Shown here: piece by piece, positions 16,768 to 25,737 of the stretch
Layout: every line of letters begins with the position of its first letter
Position numbering within the stretch: the first letter of the stretch is position 1
Assembly (NCBI GenBank): GCA_024169445.1
Contig: JALKFA010000001.1
Location: forward strand, 2,604,001-2,668,000
Reading direction: 5' to 3'
Length of the DNA: 64,000 bases
Origin: Buttiauxella agrestis ATCC 33320
Lineage (GTDB): Bacteria; Pseudomonadota; Gammaproteobacteria; Enterobacterales; Enterobacteriaceae
Program-made: the position numbers and the translations under genes
Notes under the pieces: model-generated
Databases searched by the model: none
What the model was told of the DNA's origin: nothing
The model's input: only the letters and a program-made list of their open reading frames with translations

Positions 16768-17327
16768 CCCCTCACCCTAACCCTCTCCCCCAAGGCGAGG
16801 GGACTGGCTGGTTTCTCCCTCTCCGGTGGGATGTCTCTTATACACAACTCACCCTGGCAATTTTGTCAGGGTAAGATCTGTTAGCCTCGCAGGTTTTCCG
16901 TTCACCCGTGCGTTCAGTTATCTCTGTAATTCCCGCAAACGGTGCGACTGAAGCCGGGAACAAGGTCAAAACCGGTCTGGCTTTTGACTTTGACCTTGAA
17001 TTTCGGGTCCGGCTTAAATCGCCTCCATTTTGACTCCAGGTGGCAGGGTCCAGCCGTCGGGAACGGCTGGAGGGCGCGATCGTCTGGAACGAATCGCAAC
17101 CGACCCTGACACGGAGGCAAAATGGAGGTTTACCGCTTGCGGCGATTTATTTGCCGGGAGTCCGGGTTCTTAGGGTGGCGACGGTGGCCACCCTAAGACG
17201 TTCACCGGTTCAGTCGCGACATAAACACGCTGTCGCCTGGTGAACGGAACCTTCTCCGGCTTGGCAGGAACCGTCCCTCAAAGTTGTGTATAAGAGACAG
17301 CTCCTGTGGGAGAGGGCAGGGTGAGGG
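16768..17327. repeat. Intergenic palindromic repeat interrupted by a 470-bp element
   Basis: The left arm CCCTCACCCTAACCCTCTCC (from 16768) and the right arm GGGAGAGGGCAGGGTGAGGG (17308-17327) are near-perfect inverted copies of each other. The rest of the left part reads AAGGCGAGGGGACTGG...CTCCCTCTCC. If the element at 16831-17300 is removed, a continuous repeat of about 90 bases with terminal complementarity remains between the convergent genes rlmC and artJ. It would be able to act as a two-way terminator. Confidence 0.65.
16831..17300. mobile_element. 470-bp transposase-less element with Tn5/IS50-type ends (MITE-like)
   Basis: The ends are 19-bp inverted repeats: left ATGTCTCTTATACACAACT (16831-16849) and right, read inward, CTGTCTCTTATACACAACT; they differ only at the first base. 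The right end matches the Tn5 mosaic end at 18 of 19 positions and the IS50 outside end at 17 of 19. Flanking CTCCGGTGGG (16821-16830) and CTCCTGTGGG (17301-17310) look like a 10-bp target duplication with one mismatch. No transposase frame exists inside. The interior is full of inverted repeats: perfect hairpins at 17050-17070 (8-bp stem) and 17169-17197 (11-bp stem), a 10-bp stem at 16961-16998, and long-range pairs 16896-16906 with 17239-17249, 16944-16952 with 17209-17217, and 17022-17032 with 17118-17128. Confidence 0.8.
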
Positions 17328-17333
17328 CAATAA

Positions 17334-18065
17334 TTACTGCGGGAACCACTGCTCACTAATCTTCTGATACGTCCCGTCAGCTTTAATTGCCGCCAGTGCC
17401 GTATTCAGTTTAGTTAACAGCGCCTGGTTATCCGGACGCACCGCAATACCCAGCCCAGTACCGAAGTATTCTGCGTCGGTCACATGCTCACCGACGGTGC
17501 CTAGCTGCGGGTTAGTTTTCAGCCACTCATTTACCACTGCTGTGTCACCAAACACCCCATCAATACGGCCATTCTTCAGGTCGATAATCGCATTCTGGTA
17601 GCTATCGTAAGAAACCGTTTTAATTTCAGGATGTTTTTCCTGGAGATATTTCTGGTGTGTGGTGCCATTTTCCATCCCGATACGTTTGCCTTTCAGTTCG
17701 TCAAAAGATTTAAACGCACCTTTTTTGGCAATCACAACCGCCGAGTTGGCGTAGTACGGCGTGGTGAAGGAAACTTGTTTGCTACGCTCAGGCGTAATGT
17801 CCATGCCTGAAATCACCGCGTCATATTTGCGGAATTTAAGCGACGGGATCAGGCTGTCAAACGCGTGGTTTGTGAATGTGCATTCAGCCTGCATTTGTTT
17901 GCATAAAGCTTTCGCCAAATCGATATCAAAACCGACAATCTGATTGTTGGCATCAAGCGATTCAAATGGCGGATAAGTGGCCGAAGAGCCAAAGTTGATT
18001 TTATCTGCTGCGGCCACGCTAAATGCGGCTGTAGCGAACATAGCGGCCAAAATAAACTTCTTCAT
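17334..18065 (-). CDS. artJ: Arginine ABC transporter, periplasmic binding protein ArtJ
   Basis: The 243-residue protein has a signal peptide (MKKFILAAMFATAAFSVAAA) and a family-3 solute-binding fold. Landmarks are FGSSATYPPFESLDANNQIVGFDIDLAKALC, the MDITPERSKQVSFTTPYY block and RIGMENGTTHQKYLQ. It binds arginine in the periplasm with high specificity. The start at 18065 matches the E. coli protein; upstream in-frame codons are unconserved. It is transcribed alone and has ARG-box-like sites upstream (18135-18173), consistent with arginine repression through ArgR known for E. coli artJ. Confidence 0.94.
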   Translation of the reverse strand: MKKFILAAMFATAAFSVAAADKINFGSSATYPPFESLDANNQIVGFDIDLAKALCKQMQAECTFTNHAFDSLIPSLKFRKYDAVISGMDITPERSKQVSFTTPYYANSAVVIAKKGAFKSFDELKGKRIGMENGTTHQKYLQEKHPEIKTVSYDSYQNAIIDLKNGRIDGVFGDTAVVNEWLKTNPQLGTVGEHVTDAEYFGTGLGIAVRPDNQALLTKLNTALAAIKADGTYQKISEQWFPQ

Positions 18066-18134
18066 GTGTGTTGCTCCCGTCTGTCGTGTTTTATTGTTTT
18101 CACCGTTTCCCGGCGTCAAAAAATCATGCCAGTA

Positions 18135-18173
18135 AATGAATTTATATGCAAATAAAACGTATAATTATATTTA
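18135..18173 (-). promoter_or_regulatory. Putative tandem ARG boxes (ArgR operator) upstream of artJ
   Basis: Box 1 (18135-18152, AATGAATTTATATGCAAA) fits the ARG-box pattern TGAAT-N4-ATTCA with one mismatch. After a 3-base spacer, box 2 (18156-18173, AACGTATAATTATATTTA) is a weaker match. The 18-3-18 spacing is the classic arrangement for an ArgR hexamer. They lie 70-108 bases before the artJ ATG. Confidence 0.65.
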
Positions 18174-18185
18174 CATGGGTGCAAA

Positions 18186-18208
18186 AAAGGCGGGGAGTCC
18201 CCGCCTTT
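18186..18208 (-). terminator. Intrinsic terminator of artPIQM
   Basis: A perfect 10-bp stem (AAAGGCGGGG / CCCCGCCTTT) with a 3-base loop AGT is followed on the minus strand by a T-run (complement of AAAAAA). It lies 20 bases after the artM stop. Confidence 0.85.
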
Positions 18209-18227
18209 ATGATTCATTAACGATCTC

Positions 18228-18896
18228 TTAGTTACGGCGTTCGAACGCCAATGCGCGGCGCTCTATCACTCGCATTAGCAGCGTCAGTAATCCGTTAACG
18301 ACCAGATAAACCAGACCAGCAGCCCCGAATACCATCACATCGTAAGTGCGTCCGTACAGCAGTTGCCCGTGCCCCATCACTTCCATTAGCGTAATGGTGT
18401 ACGCCAGAGAAGTACTTTTAAACACTAAAACCACTTCGTTCGAGTAAGAAGAAAGTGCGCGTTTAAATGCATAAGGCAGCAAAATCGCCAGGGTGTCTTT
18501 CTTGCTCATACCCAAAGCACCGCATGACTGCCACTGCCCATCAGGGATAGCGCGGATCGCACCGTAAAATAGTTGTGTTGTATAGGCTGCACTGTTCAAC
18601 GACAGCGCAATCAATGCGCACAACCACGGTTCAGAAAGCAGGTGCCACAAAACTGGGTAATTCTGAATCGCCGGAAATTGACCTGGGCCGTAGTAAATCA
18701 GGAAGATTTGCACCAGCAAAGGCGTACCGGTAAACAGAGTAATGTAGACACGCACAAAGTGAACCAGCACTGGTGTTTTCAGCGTCAGAACGATGGTGAA
18801 AAACAGCGATAAAATCAGTGCGACGACAATCGATGCCACGGTGAGAGTCAGGCTGGTGTGCAGGCCTTTAAACAATTCTGGTAAATACTCAAGCAT
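18228..18896 (-). CDS. artM: Arginine ABC transporter, permease ArtM
   Basis: The 222-residue HisM-type permease has about five membrane segments and the conserved loop GAIRAIPDGQWQSCGALGMSKKDTLAILLPYAFKRAL, which contacts the ATPase. With ArtQ it forms the inner-membrane channel for arginine. Its start overlaps the artQ stop by one base, so it is translationally coupled. Length equals that of E. coli ArtM. Confidence 0.95.
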   Translation of the reverse strand: MLEYLPELFKGLHTSLTLTVASIVVALILSLFFTIVLTLKTPVLVHFVRVYITLFTGTPLLVQIFLIYYGPGQFPAIQNYPVLWHLLSEPWLCALIALSLNSAAYTTQLFYGAIRAIPDGQWQSCGALGMSKKDTLAILLPYAFKRALSSYSNEVVLVFKSTSLAYTITLMEVMGHGQLLYGRTYDVMVFGAAGLVYLVVNGLLTLLMRVIERRALAFERRN

Positions 18897-19612
18897 CAGC
18901 CAGGCCTCCGTTCAAAACGTGTCGCTCGCTGGTCAATACGCTTGAGAACGTACTGGCTAATGAGTGTGATCACGAGGTAGATGGCTGCCGCTACTACATA
19001 CCAGGTAAATGGCTCCTGAGTACGGGTGGCGATGCTTTTAGTTTGTAGCATCAAATCATTAACGCTAATCAGCGAAACCAGTGCTGTATCTTTCAGTAAA
19101 ACTAACCACTGATTACCTAAACCCGGTAACGCATGACGCCACATTTGCGGCATCACCAGACGGAAGAAAATTGCAGCTTTCGACAGACCTAAAGCCTGGC
19201 CGGATTCCCATTGCCCAATTGGCACGGCTTTGAGTGCACCACGCAAAGTCTGCGAAGCATAAGCCGAATAGAGCAGGGAAAGCGCAATCACGCCGCACAA
19301 GAACGGGCTGACATCGAAATTCTCAATTTGTAATTGGATGGGGATTTGTACAAAACCGAGGTTGAGGACAAAACCATCCGAGAGGATCAGCAGTAGCTGT
19401 GAGGAGCCGAAATAAATAAACAGCACCACCAGAATTTCAGGCAGGCCGCGCAGCACCGTTACCAGAGCTGAACCCAGCCAGGCAATTGGGCGCCATTTCG
19501 CAGACTCCCATACGGCGAAAACCATCGCCAGAGCCAGGCCGATTGCCAGCGCACAAACGGCAAGGCCGACGGTCATCCCGGCGGCGCTCGCTAAAGGAAA
19601 CATTTCGTTCAT
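18896..19612 (-). CDS. artQ: Arginine ABC transporter, permease ArtQ
   Basis: The 238-residue permease pairs with ArtM. The EAA-type loop is [40 protein letters not shown]. Five or so hydrophobic helices are visible. It begins five bases after the artI stop and overlaps artM, within the operon artP-artI-artQ-artM. Confidence 0.95.
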   Translation of the reverse strand: MNEMFPLASAAGMTVGLAVCALAIGLALAMVFAVWESAKWRPIAWLGSALVTVLRGLPEILVVLFIYFGSSQLLLILSDGFVLNLGFVQIPIQLQIENFDVSPFLCGVIALSLLYSAYASQTLRGALKAVPIGQWESGQALGLSKAAIFFRLVMPQMWRHALPGLGNQWLVLLKDTALVSLISVNDLMLQTKSIATRTQEPFTWYVVAAAIYLVITLISQYVLKRIDQRATRFERRPG

Positions 19613-19617
19613 TCAGA

Positions 19618-20349
19618 TTACTTCTGGAACCATTTTTCGTAGATGGTCTGATAAGTCCCATCTTTCTTCACTTTTTCCAGCGCCGTGTTGAACTTAGCCT
19701 GTAAATCAGTGTTGCCCTGACGAACCGCGATGCCCAGACCGGTACCGAAGTAACCTTTGTCTGTCACTTTATCGCCAATAGCGGCCAGTTTTGGTTCAGC
19801 TTTCAGCCATTCGGTCACGACAGCTGTGTCACCAAATACCGCGTCGATACGGCCATTTTGCAGATCCAGTTTCGCGTTCTGGTAGCTATCGTAAGGAACG
19901 GTAGTGATTTCCGGATGTTTATCCATGATGAATTTCTGGTGCGTGGTGCCGTTCTGTACGCCAACTTTCTTGCCTTTCAGCGCCGCAATATCAGCAACTT
20001 TGCCTTTCTGGCCGATAAACAATGCAGAGTTATCGTAGTAAGGGGTGCTGAACAGAACTTGTTTTTCACGCTCTGGAGTGATGTCCATACCGGCCATAAC
20101 CGCGTCGATACGACGGAATTTCAGGCTTGGGATCAGGCTGTCAAAAGACTGGTTTGAGAAAGTGCAGGTTGCATCAATTTCTTTACACAGTGCGTTTGCT
20201 AAATCGACATCAAAACCAACGATTTTATTGCTGGCATCCATAGATTCAAACGGAGGGTAAGACGCTTCCGTAGCAAAACGAATCGTTTGTGCAGCCGTCG
20301 CGGAAAGGCTCAGGCTGGCTAATAATGTGGCAAGCAGAACTTTTTTCAT
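19618..20349 (-). CDS. artI: Arginine ABC transporter, periplasmic binding protein ArtI
   Basis: The 243-residue solute-binding protein is a paralogue of ArtJ; they share MDITPEREKQVLFSTPYYDN and VGVQNGTTHQKF blocks. The signal peptide is MKKVLLATLLASLSLSATA. ATG 20349 was chosen because it begins the conserved signal peptide; the longer frame enters artP. In E. coli ArtI is the operon-encoded binding protein for arginine and possibly related amino acids. It lies 19 bases after artP. Confidence 0.94.
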   Translation of the reverse strand: MKKVLLATLLASLSLSATAAQTIRFATEASYPPFESMDASNKIVGFDVDLANALCKEIDATCTFSNQSFDSLIPSLKFRRIDAVMAGMDITPEREKQVLFSTPYYDNSALFIGQKGKVADIAALKGKKVGVQNGTTHQKFIMDKHPEITTVPYDSYQNAKLDLQNGRIDAVFGDTAVVTEWLKAEPKLAAIGDKVTDKGYFGTGLGIAVRQGNTDLQAKFNTALEKVKKDGTYQTIYEKWFQK

Positions 20350-20368
20350 GGTTATTTTCCCGGATACA

Positions 20369-21097
20369 TCAGTGTGACAGATAGAATTTAAACGCTTCGG
20401 TCTGTGGTTTTGCGAAACAACTCGCATCACCTTGTTCAACGATGTGGCCATTTTCCATGTAAACCACGCGGCTTGCGGTTTTACGCGCAACTTCCACTTC
20501 GTGGGTCACGATGACCTGAGTGATGTTGGTTTCAGCCAACTCACGAATAATGCTGACGATTTGTGCGGTGATTTCTGGGTCCAGCGCTGCGGTTGGTTCA
20601 TCAAACAGCAGAATCTGTGGTTCCATCATCAATGCTCGGGCAATCGCGACACGCTGCTGCTGGCCACCGGAAAGGTGGAGAGGATAGCGGTCCATGTAAG
20701 GTTTCAGGCGTAAACGCTCAAGCAGTTTATCTGCACGAAGGCGGGCTTCATCTTTGCTGATCCCAAGGACGCGGCAAGGCGCTTCCATCAGGTTTTGCAG
20801 CACAGTGAGGTGAGGCCAAAGATTGTATTGCTGGAACACCATGCCCACATTGCGACGTAACTCACGAATGGCTTTATCGCCAGGCGCTTTTGTAAAGTCG
20901 AAATGGTTGTCTGCAATGGTGAGTTGCCCGGAGCGCGGCATCTCAAGCAGGTTGAGTACGCGCAAAAGCGAGCTTTTGCCTGCGCCGCTTGGACCAAGCA
21001 GCACCAGCGTTTCGCCCTGTGGGCAACTAAGGGTGATATCGAACAGCGCTTGATGTGCGCCGTAAAAACAATTAATGCCGTTTAGTTGAATACTCAT
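20369..21097 (-). CDS. artP: Arginine ABC transporter, ATP-binding protein ArtP
   Basis: The 242-residue ATPase has Walker [10 protein letters not shown] (about 35-43), a [13 protein letters not shown]-loop, signature [15 protein letters not shown], Walker [15 protein letters not shown] and the switch histidine in [13 protein letters not shown] 21097 ([21 protein letters not shown]) matches the E. coli start. It is the first gene of artPIQM; an ARG-box-like site lies about 45-65 bases upstream. Confidence 0.95.
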   Translation of the reverse strand: MSIQLNGINCFYGAHQALFDITLSCPQGETLVLLGPSGAGKSSLLRVLNLLEMPRSGQLTIADNHFDFTKAPGDKAIRELRRNVGMVFQQYNLWPHLTVLQNLMEAPCRVLGISKDEARLRADKLLERLRLKPYMDRYPLHLSGGQQQRVAIARALMMEPQILLFDEPTAALDPEITAQIVSIIRELAETNITQVIVTHEVEVARKTASRVVYMENGHIVEQGDASCFAKPQTEAFKFYLSH

Positions 21098-21142
21098 GCG
21101 CATAACTTGAATAGCAATTGAAGCCGCAAAGGGTACCTTTAA

Positions 21143-21160
21143 CAGAATAGTTATGCAATC
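21143..21160 (-). promoter_or_regulatory. Putative single ARG box upstream of artP
   Basis: The sequence CAGAATAGTTATGCAATC resembles the 18-bp ARG box (GAAT-N4-AT-CA core retained). Only one good box is visible, against two at artJ, which would predict weaker ArgR control of artPIQM. Confidence 0.45.
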
Positions 21161-21309
21161 TTTGTGCGTTAAAACCTAAAAATAACTACTCCCACGCCTT
21201 AAAGGTAGCACAATATAGCGGGGCGGGAGGGGGGCAAGAATAAATGTCGGAGTTATCAGAAAATTCCAGACTATTTACATGGGTTACCTTACCTCTCCCG
21301 CAGGGAAAA

Positions 21310-21837
21310 TTACTCGGTTTCTATTGCCTGACGCAGGCTGCCAGAAGGCGCATGGCTGTTTATCCCGAGATAACGCACGTCATCGACCGCCCAGCACTGG
21401 CCTGCACGAATCATCAGCACCTCATCTTGCCAGCTTTGACTGCCTTTTGTGAGGTCCACTCGTAGCGGGATATTGCGCGCATCGGTGTTAGGAATAGTTG
21501 ACGAAGAAGCCACTGTTGCACTGTCTGCGCCATCTGCGTTGCTGGTAAACATGTTGCTGCGCATAAACTCATTTTGTGCATTTGGCGAAGCGCTGGCTTT
21601 TTGCATTTGTGCAGCAAGGTCATCACTCAGATACGGACGCAAGCCGGTAATGGCGCTGCTGCCCTGAGTTTTATGGCTTATTTGATAGTCGTAAAATTTC
21701 TGTGCCACGCTATCCGGGCCACCTTCAATACAAGGGCCGTTGCGGGTACCAATATCTTTAAACGCGGGTGTTACGGGGGTAGTACAGGCCGTGAGGAACA
21801 TCGCGCACGGAAGAAGAACCAAAACTGAGCTGCGCAT
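21310..21837 (-). CDS. ybjP: Lipoprotein YbjP
   Basis: The 175-residue protein begins with a lipoprotein signal peptide; lipobox LTAC puts the lipidated cysteine at residue 18. The mature part is a DUF3828-like domain ending in IPNTDARNIPLRVDLTKGSQSWQDEVLMIRAGQCWAVDDVRYLG, as in E. coli YbjP. It is likely anchored to the outer membrane. The function is not known. It is transcribed alone, divergent from ybjQ. Confidence 0.9.
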   Translation of the reverse strand: MRSSVLVLLPCAMFLTACTTPVTPAFKDIGTRNGPCIEGGPDSVAQKFYDYQISHKTQGSSAITGLRPYLSDDLAAQMQKASASPNAQNEFMRSNMFTSNADGADSATVASSSTIPNTDARNIPLRVDLTKGSQSWQDEVLMIRAGQCWAVDDVRYLGINSHAPSGSLRQAIETE

Positions 21838-21944
21838 TTTTATTTCCTTATTTTCTCAGGAGGACTAACTTAGCATAGCGTATCGCTGTCAAAATGCGTG
21901 GCAGGTTCTACGCTAAGATATTGATCCAAAGAGAGGAGAAGCTT

Positions 21945-22268
21945 ATGCAGTTTACAACGACCCCTACGCTCGAAGGGCAGAGCATTACAGAGTATTGTGG
22001 CGTGGTGACAGGGGAGGCGATTCTGGGCGCCAATATTTTTCGCGACTTTTTTGCTGGAGTCCGCGATATCGTCGGTGGCCGTTCCGGTGCATACGAAAAA
22101 GAGTTGCGTAAAGCGCGTGAAATCGCGTTTAGAGAATTGCAGGAACAAGCAGAAAGTTTGGGCGCTAATGCCGTGGTCGGTATCGATATTGACTACGAAA
22201 CCGTGGGAAAAGAAGGGAGCATGCTGATGGTGAGCGTCACCGGTACTGCGGTGAAAACGCAACGATGA
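21945..22268 (+). CDS. ybjQ: YbjQ family heavy-metal-binding-like protein
   Basis: The 107-residue protein of the UPF0145/YbjQ family assembles into pentamers in solved homologues. The start ATG 21945 ([30 protein letters not shown]) agrees with the family, with AGAGGAG upstream. [42 protein letters not shown] is the conserved core. The function is not established. It overlaps amiD by four bases. Confidence 0.9.
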   Translation: MQFTTTPTLEGQSITEYCGVVTGEAILGANIFRDFFAGVRDIVGGRSGAYEKELRKAREIAFRELQEQAESLGANAVVGIDIDYETVGKEGSMLMVSVTGTAVKTQR

Positions 22269-23110
22269 AAGGCCGTCTAGCCACATTTTTAATCGCGATT
22301 TTGCTGGCGGGGTGTGCCAGCAAACCTCAAGTTGCCGATAAAACCGTTGTTGATAAAGGCGATTTTAAAGTCGACACCAGCCACACTGCGCGGGCAGCTT
22401 ATCCACGTGTGAAAGTGTTGGTTATTCACTACACCGCCGATGATTTTGCCGGTTCGTTATCCACGTTGACTGACCAAAATGTCAGTTCTCACTACTTGAT
22501 ACCCGATACGCCACCGACGTCCGGCGGCAAACCGGTTATCTGGCAACTGGTGCCTGAAAGTGAACTGGCGTGGCATGCCGGGGTAAGTTTCTGGCGTGGT
22601 GCCACCCGCATTAATGACACCTCGATTGGTATTGAACTGGAGAATAAAGGTTTCACGCGCCAGGGCCGCGCAAAGCAGTTCTATCCGTTCAATGCGCCGC
22701 AGATCTCGGTGCTGGAGAAACTGGCGAAAGTGATTATCGCTCGCTATCAAATCCAGCCGCAAAACGTGGTCGCACATGCGGATATTGCCCCGCAGCGTAA
22801 AGTTGATCCTGGCCCGTTATTCCCGTGGCAGCAACTGGCACAGCAGGGCGTGGGTGCCTGGCCGGATGCTAACAGAGTTGCCTTTTATCTGAATAGCCGT
22901 GGTCCGTACCAACCGGTGGATAAACGAGGTTTGCTTGATTTGCTATCGCGTTATGGTTATCAGGTGACGCCTGAAATGACGTCGGAGCAGCAAAAGAGAG
23001 TGATTCAGGCTTTCCAGATGCACTTCCGTCCAAAAGAATATTCTGGCCAGCCGGATGCGCAAACGGAGGCAATTGCAGAAGCGTTACTTGAGAAATACGG
23101 GCAGGGGTAA
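22265..23110 (+). CDS. amiD: N-acetylmuramoyl-L-alanine amidase AmiD (lipoprotein)
   Basis: The 281-residue outer-membrane lipoprotein has lipobox LLAGC with the modified cysteine at residue 17. An Amidase_2 zinc domain follows: [11 protein letters not shown] holds the first zinc histidine, and [21 protein letters not shown] holds the second zinc site and catalytic lysine region. A C-terminal peptidoglycan-binding-like domain (about 200-278) follows. It cleaves the muramyl-L-alanine bond, including in anhydro-muropeptides. Its ATG overlaps the ybjQ stop (ATGA), so the two are coupled. Confidence 0.93.
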   Translation: MKGRLATFLIAILLAGCASKPQVADKTVVDKGDFKVDTSHTARAAYPRVKVLVIHYTADDFAGSLSTLTDQNVSSHYLIPDTPPTSGGKPVIWQLVPESELAWHAGVSFWRGATRINDTSIGIELENKGFTRQGRAKQFYPFNAPQISVLEKLAKVIIARYQIQPQNVVAHADIAPQRKVDPGPLFPWQQLAQQGVGAWPDANRVAFYLNSRGPYQPVDKRGLLDLLSRYGYQVTPEMTSEQQKRVIQAFQMHFRPKEYSGQPDAQTEAIAEALLEKYGQG

Positions 23111-23117
23111 ACTCGTT

Positions 23118-23158
23118 ATCCTTCAAGCTGCAATCAATACTACTGCGGCTTGAAGGAT
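23118..23158. repeat. Intergenic palindromic repeat, copy 2
   Basis: Arms ATCCTTCAAGCTGCA (23118-23132) and TGCGGCTTGAAGGAT (23144-23158) are inverted copies with one mismatch over 15 bp. The unit is shared with 3700-3739. It lies between the convergent genes amiD and ybjS and may serve as their terminator. Confidence 0.6.
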
Positions 23159-23169
23159 GGCGGGTCTGG

Positions 23170-24180
23170 TTAGCGGTGCAACGTACCGTGATCGCGTAAC
23201 CACAGCGCGGTACGCCGAATGCCTTCATCTAACGTCACAATCGGCTGATAACCCAATTCTGTTTCTGCACGTGTGGTATCCAGCGTTAAATCAAAATTAA
23301 GTTTCGATACACCATAATGCGTTAGTGCAGGTTCCTTGGCGGATTTGTCGCCAAAACGCTCCATGCTGCGAGCGATAATATCCAGCATTGGATACGGAAC
23401 AGAGCGAATGCGGCACTTAATCTCTAAGTCATCAATCAGCTTTTGCACGATAACGCGCAACGGGCGAGCTTCCATATTGGTGATGTTATACGCACGCCCC
23501 GAGGGTAACGATTCGCAACGCTGAGAGGCGAGCCACATCGCATGCACCGCATTCTCAAGATAAGTCATATCCACCATCGCATCGCCGCCGCGTGGCAACA
23601 AAACGCTGCCGTAGTGGCGCATCATATGCACCAGGCGTGGGAAAAAGACTTTGTCATGCGGGCCAAACAAACTTTGCGGGCGCAAAATGGTGAAGCGTGT
23701 GTGCGGGTTTGATTGCGCTAACAGCTGAATCACTTCTTCACTGGCGGCTTTACTGCGGGCAAATTCGTTAGCAAAGCGGACAGGGCGAAATTCTTCGCTG
23801 ATATTGCGATGGTGGTGGTAATCAAAGTAGAGCGACGGCGAGGAAATATGCACGAAGTTACGTACACCCCAGGCAACGGCCCATTCACCTAAGCGACGAG
23901 TGGCACGGACGTTAGCCAGATCGAACGCTTGCTGAGTCCCCCACGGTGAGGTGAAGCTCGAGCAATGCCAAAGCGTATCGACATCAGCCAGCATTACCTT
24001 GGCCTGCGAGGAAACCAATTCGGTAAGGTCAGCGTGAATAAACTCTGCACCCATTTTTTCCAGCAGTTTACCCATGGCTTCATTGCGCCCGGTAGCCCGA
24101 ACGCTGATGCCTTTAGCGCAAAGAAACTCGACCGCGTTTCGGCCTAAGCCGCTGGTGGCGCCCGTTACCAGTACCTTCAT
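23170..24180 (-). CDS. ybjS: NAD(P)-dependent epimerase/dehydrogenase family protein YbjS
   Basis: The 336-residue extended short-chain dehydrogenase has an N-terminal Rossmann motif [16 protein letters not shown] (GxxGxxG), an [17 protein letters not shown] region and the SKAASEE catalytic lysine neighbourhood. Start ATG 24180 ([14 protein letters not shown]) places the nucleotide fold at the N-terminus, as in E. coli; an upstream in-frame ATG adds unconserved residues. The substrate is unknown. It follows ybjT on the same strand by 91 bases. Confidence 0.88.
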   Translation of the reverse strand: MKVLVTGATSGLGRNAVEFLCAKGISVRATGRNEAMGKLLEKMGAEFIHADLTELVSSQAKVMLADVDTLWHCSSFTSPWGTQQAFDLANVRATRRLGEWAVAWGVRNFVHISSPSLYFDYHHHRNISEEFRPVRFANEFARSKAASEEVIQLLAQSNPHTRFTILRPQSLFGPHDKVFFPRLVHMMRHYGSVLLPRGGDAMVDMTYLENAVHAMWLASQRCESLPSGRAYNITNMEARPLRVIVQKLIDDLEIKCRIRSVPYPMLDIIARSMERFGDKSAKEPALTHYGVSKLNFDLTLDTTRAETELGYQPIVTLDEGIRRTALWLRDHGTLHR

Positions 24181-24271
24181 GTCAACCAACTCATGATAAT
24201 TGAGATTTACGCTGCGCATTTTTCCGTGAAATGGCAGCGCTTGCAATGGGAATACCAAAGATTAGGAGAAC

Positions 24272-25720
24272 TTAACGGACTTTATGTGACAATTGTTCGG
24301 AAAGTTGACAAATCCGTCTGGCCATACCACGGAAAATAAACAGATGCGCGGGGATCATCACCAACCAGTAGAACAAACCGGCTGTTCCGTGCGGATGCCA
24401 CCATGCGCGCACATCAAGCGAACGATGCTTGCCGTGGTCGCGTAAGGTGAATGAAAGCCTCCCAAGCCCTGGCGCTTTCATCCCAAATAACAGCGTCAGC
24501 TCTTTTTGCGGCTCAACAATAATCACTTTCCAGCTATCAACTTGATCACCGACTTCGAGCATGTCGCGTGGCGGACGGCCTTTTGCCAGTTTATGCCCGA
24601 CTAACAAATCCATGTAGCCGCGGGTTTTCCACAGAATATTGCCGAAGAAATAACCCTCTTTGCCGCCAATCTGATTCACTACTTGCCATAAATCTGCCAG
24701 TTCAGCCGTGGTATTTAGCGTACAACCTGCTTGCTTCGGGAAGTAGCCATACTCGGGACGCCAGCGGGCAAAGGCCTGTGCGTCGTATCCCCAGTCTTGT
24801 GAATTCGCGAGTTTATTTTCGTCTTCAAGCGTGATGCGCACTGCATCATCAAAATTCAGGAGTTGTTGCGGGATCAACGCGCGTAATTCGCGATCGTCCG
24901 CCAGAAGATCGTGTTTTAACCCCTGGATCAGCGCCTTGGCAATGGTCGGCGGCACGGAGGTGATCATGTTCAGGAACCACACTGAGATCCAACTGGTCGG
25001 CAGCGGAATCGGGATCAACGGGCGGCGTTTGCCGCTAATCGCCATAAAGCGCTCGAATTGTTGTTGGTAACTCAATACTTCAGGGCCAGCGGCTTCAAAG
25101 ACACGGTTTTCCTGTGAAGGATGCTTCAGCAGTTCGACTAAATAATGCAGTAAATTCTCAAGAGCGATAGGCGTAGTTCGTGAGCGAACCCAGCGTGGCG
25201 GAGTGAGCACCGGTAGGTTGTAAACCATATCGCGCATCACTTCAAAAGCGGCGGAACCCGCACCGACAATTATTCCCGCACGGACTTCAGTTACCGGTAC
25301 GCCAGCATCACGTAAAATATCGGCGGTAAGCTGGCGAGCACGCAGGTGCTCAGAATCACCATCACCTTCCGGAGCTTGCAGCGAGCTGAGAAATATCAGC
25401 TGTTTTACCGGATGCGCGCGCAGTGCATCGCGCAAGTTGAGCGCTGTCTGGCGTTCATGGGCCACGAAATCCGCTCCGTCACCCATGCTATGCACCAGAT
25501 AATAGAGCGTATCGACATCTTCCAGCAGCGCGGGGAGGGTCTCCGGCCATTGCAAATCGACATGGCGGCAGACGACCGAATCCCAGGGTTGTTTTTCCAG
25601 CCACTCAACCCGCCTTGCGGCGGCGGTAACATGATGCCCTGCCAGGGCAAGTTGCGGCACCAAATGCTGCCCTATATAGCCGCTTGCGCCGAGCACCAGA
25701 ATATTTTGTGGCTGTGTCAT
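24272..25720 (-). CDS. ybjT: NAD(P)-binding/DUF2867 protein YbjT
   Basis: The 482-residue protein has an N-terminal atypical short-chain dehydrogenase domain ([30 protein letters not shown], residues 8-37) and a C-terminal DUF2867 domain (from about residue 320), ending in a hydrophobic stretch [26 protein letters not shown] near 445-470. It matches E. coli YbjT. The function is unknown; the last segment may associate with the membrane. It begins 17 bases after ltaE, so the two are probably co-transcribed. Confidence 0.9.
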   Translation of the reverse strand: MTQPQNILVLGASGYIGQHLVPQLALAGHHVTAAARRVEWLEKQPWDSVVCRHVDLQWPETLPALLEDVDTLYYLVHSMGDGADFVAHERQTALNLRDALRAHPVKQLIFLSSLQAPEGDGDSEHLRARQLTADILRDAGVPVTEVRAGIIVGAGSAAFEVMRDMVYNLPVLTPPRWVRSRTTPIALENLLHYLVELLKHPSQENRVFEAAGPEVLSYQQQFERFMAISGKRRPLIPIPLPTSWISVWFLNMITSVPPTIAKALIQGLKHDLLADDRELRALIPQQLLNFDDAVRITLEDENKLANSQDWGYDAQAFARWRPEYGYFPKQAGCTLNTTAELADLWQVVNQIGGKEGYFFGNILWKTRGYMDLLVGHKLAKGRPPRDMLEVGDQVDSWKVIIVEPQKELTLLFGMKAPGLGRLSFTLRDHGKHRSLDVRAWWHPHGTAGLFYWLVMIPAHLFIFRGMARRICQLSEQLSHKVR

Positions 25721-25737
25721 CGTCCCTGAACCCTCAC

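Noticed and set aside
17040-17243. A 67-codon open frame inside the 470-bp element.
   Set aside because: It runs through the hairpins, has no ribosome binding site and no recognisable protein similarity; it reflects the inverted-repeat composition.
16831-17300. Ends resemble the Tn5 mosaic-end adapter used in sequencing libraries, so the stretch might be an artefact.
   Set aside because: Both ends are present in inverted orientation around 430 bp of structured sequence, the outer flanks form a near duplication, the bases following the ends do not match adapter sequence, and position 17 differs from the adapter.
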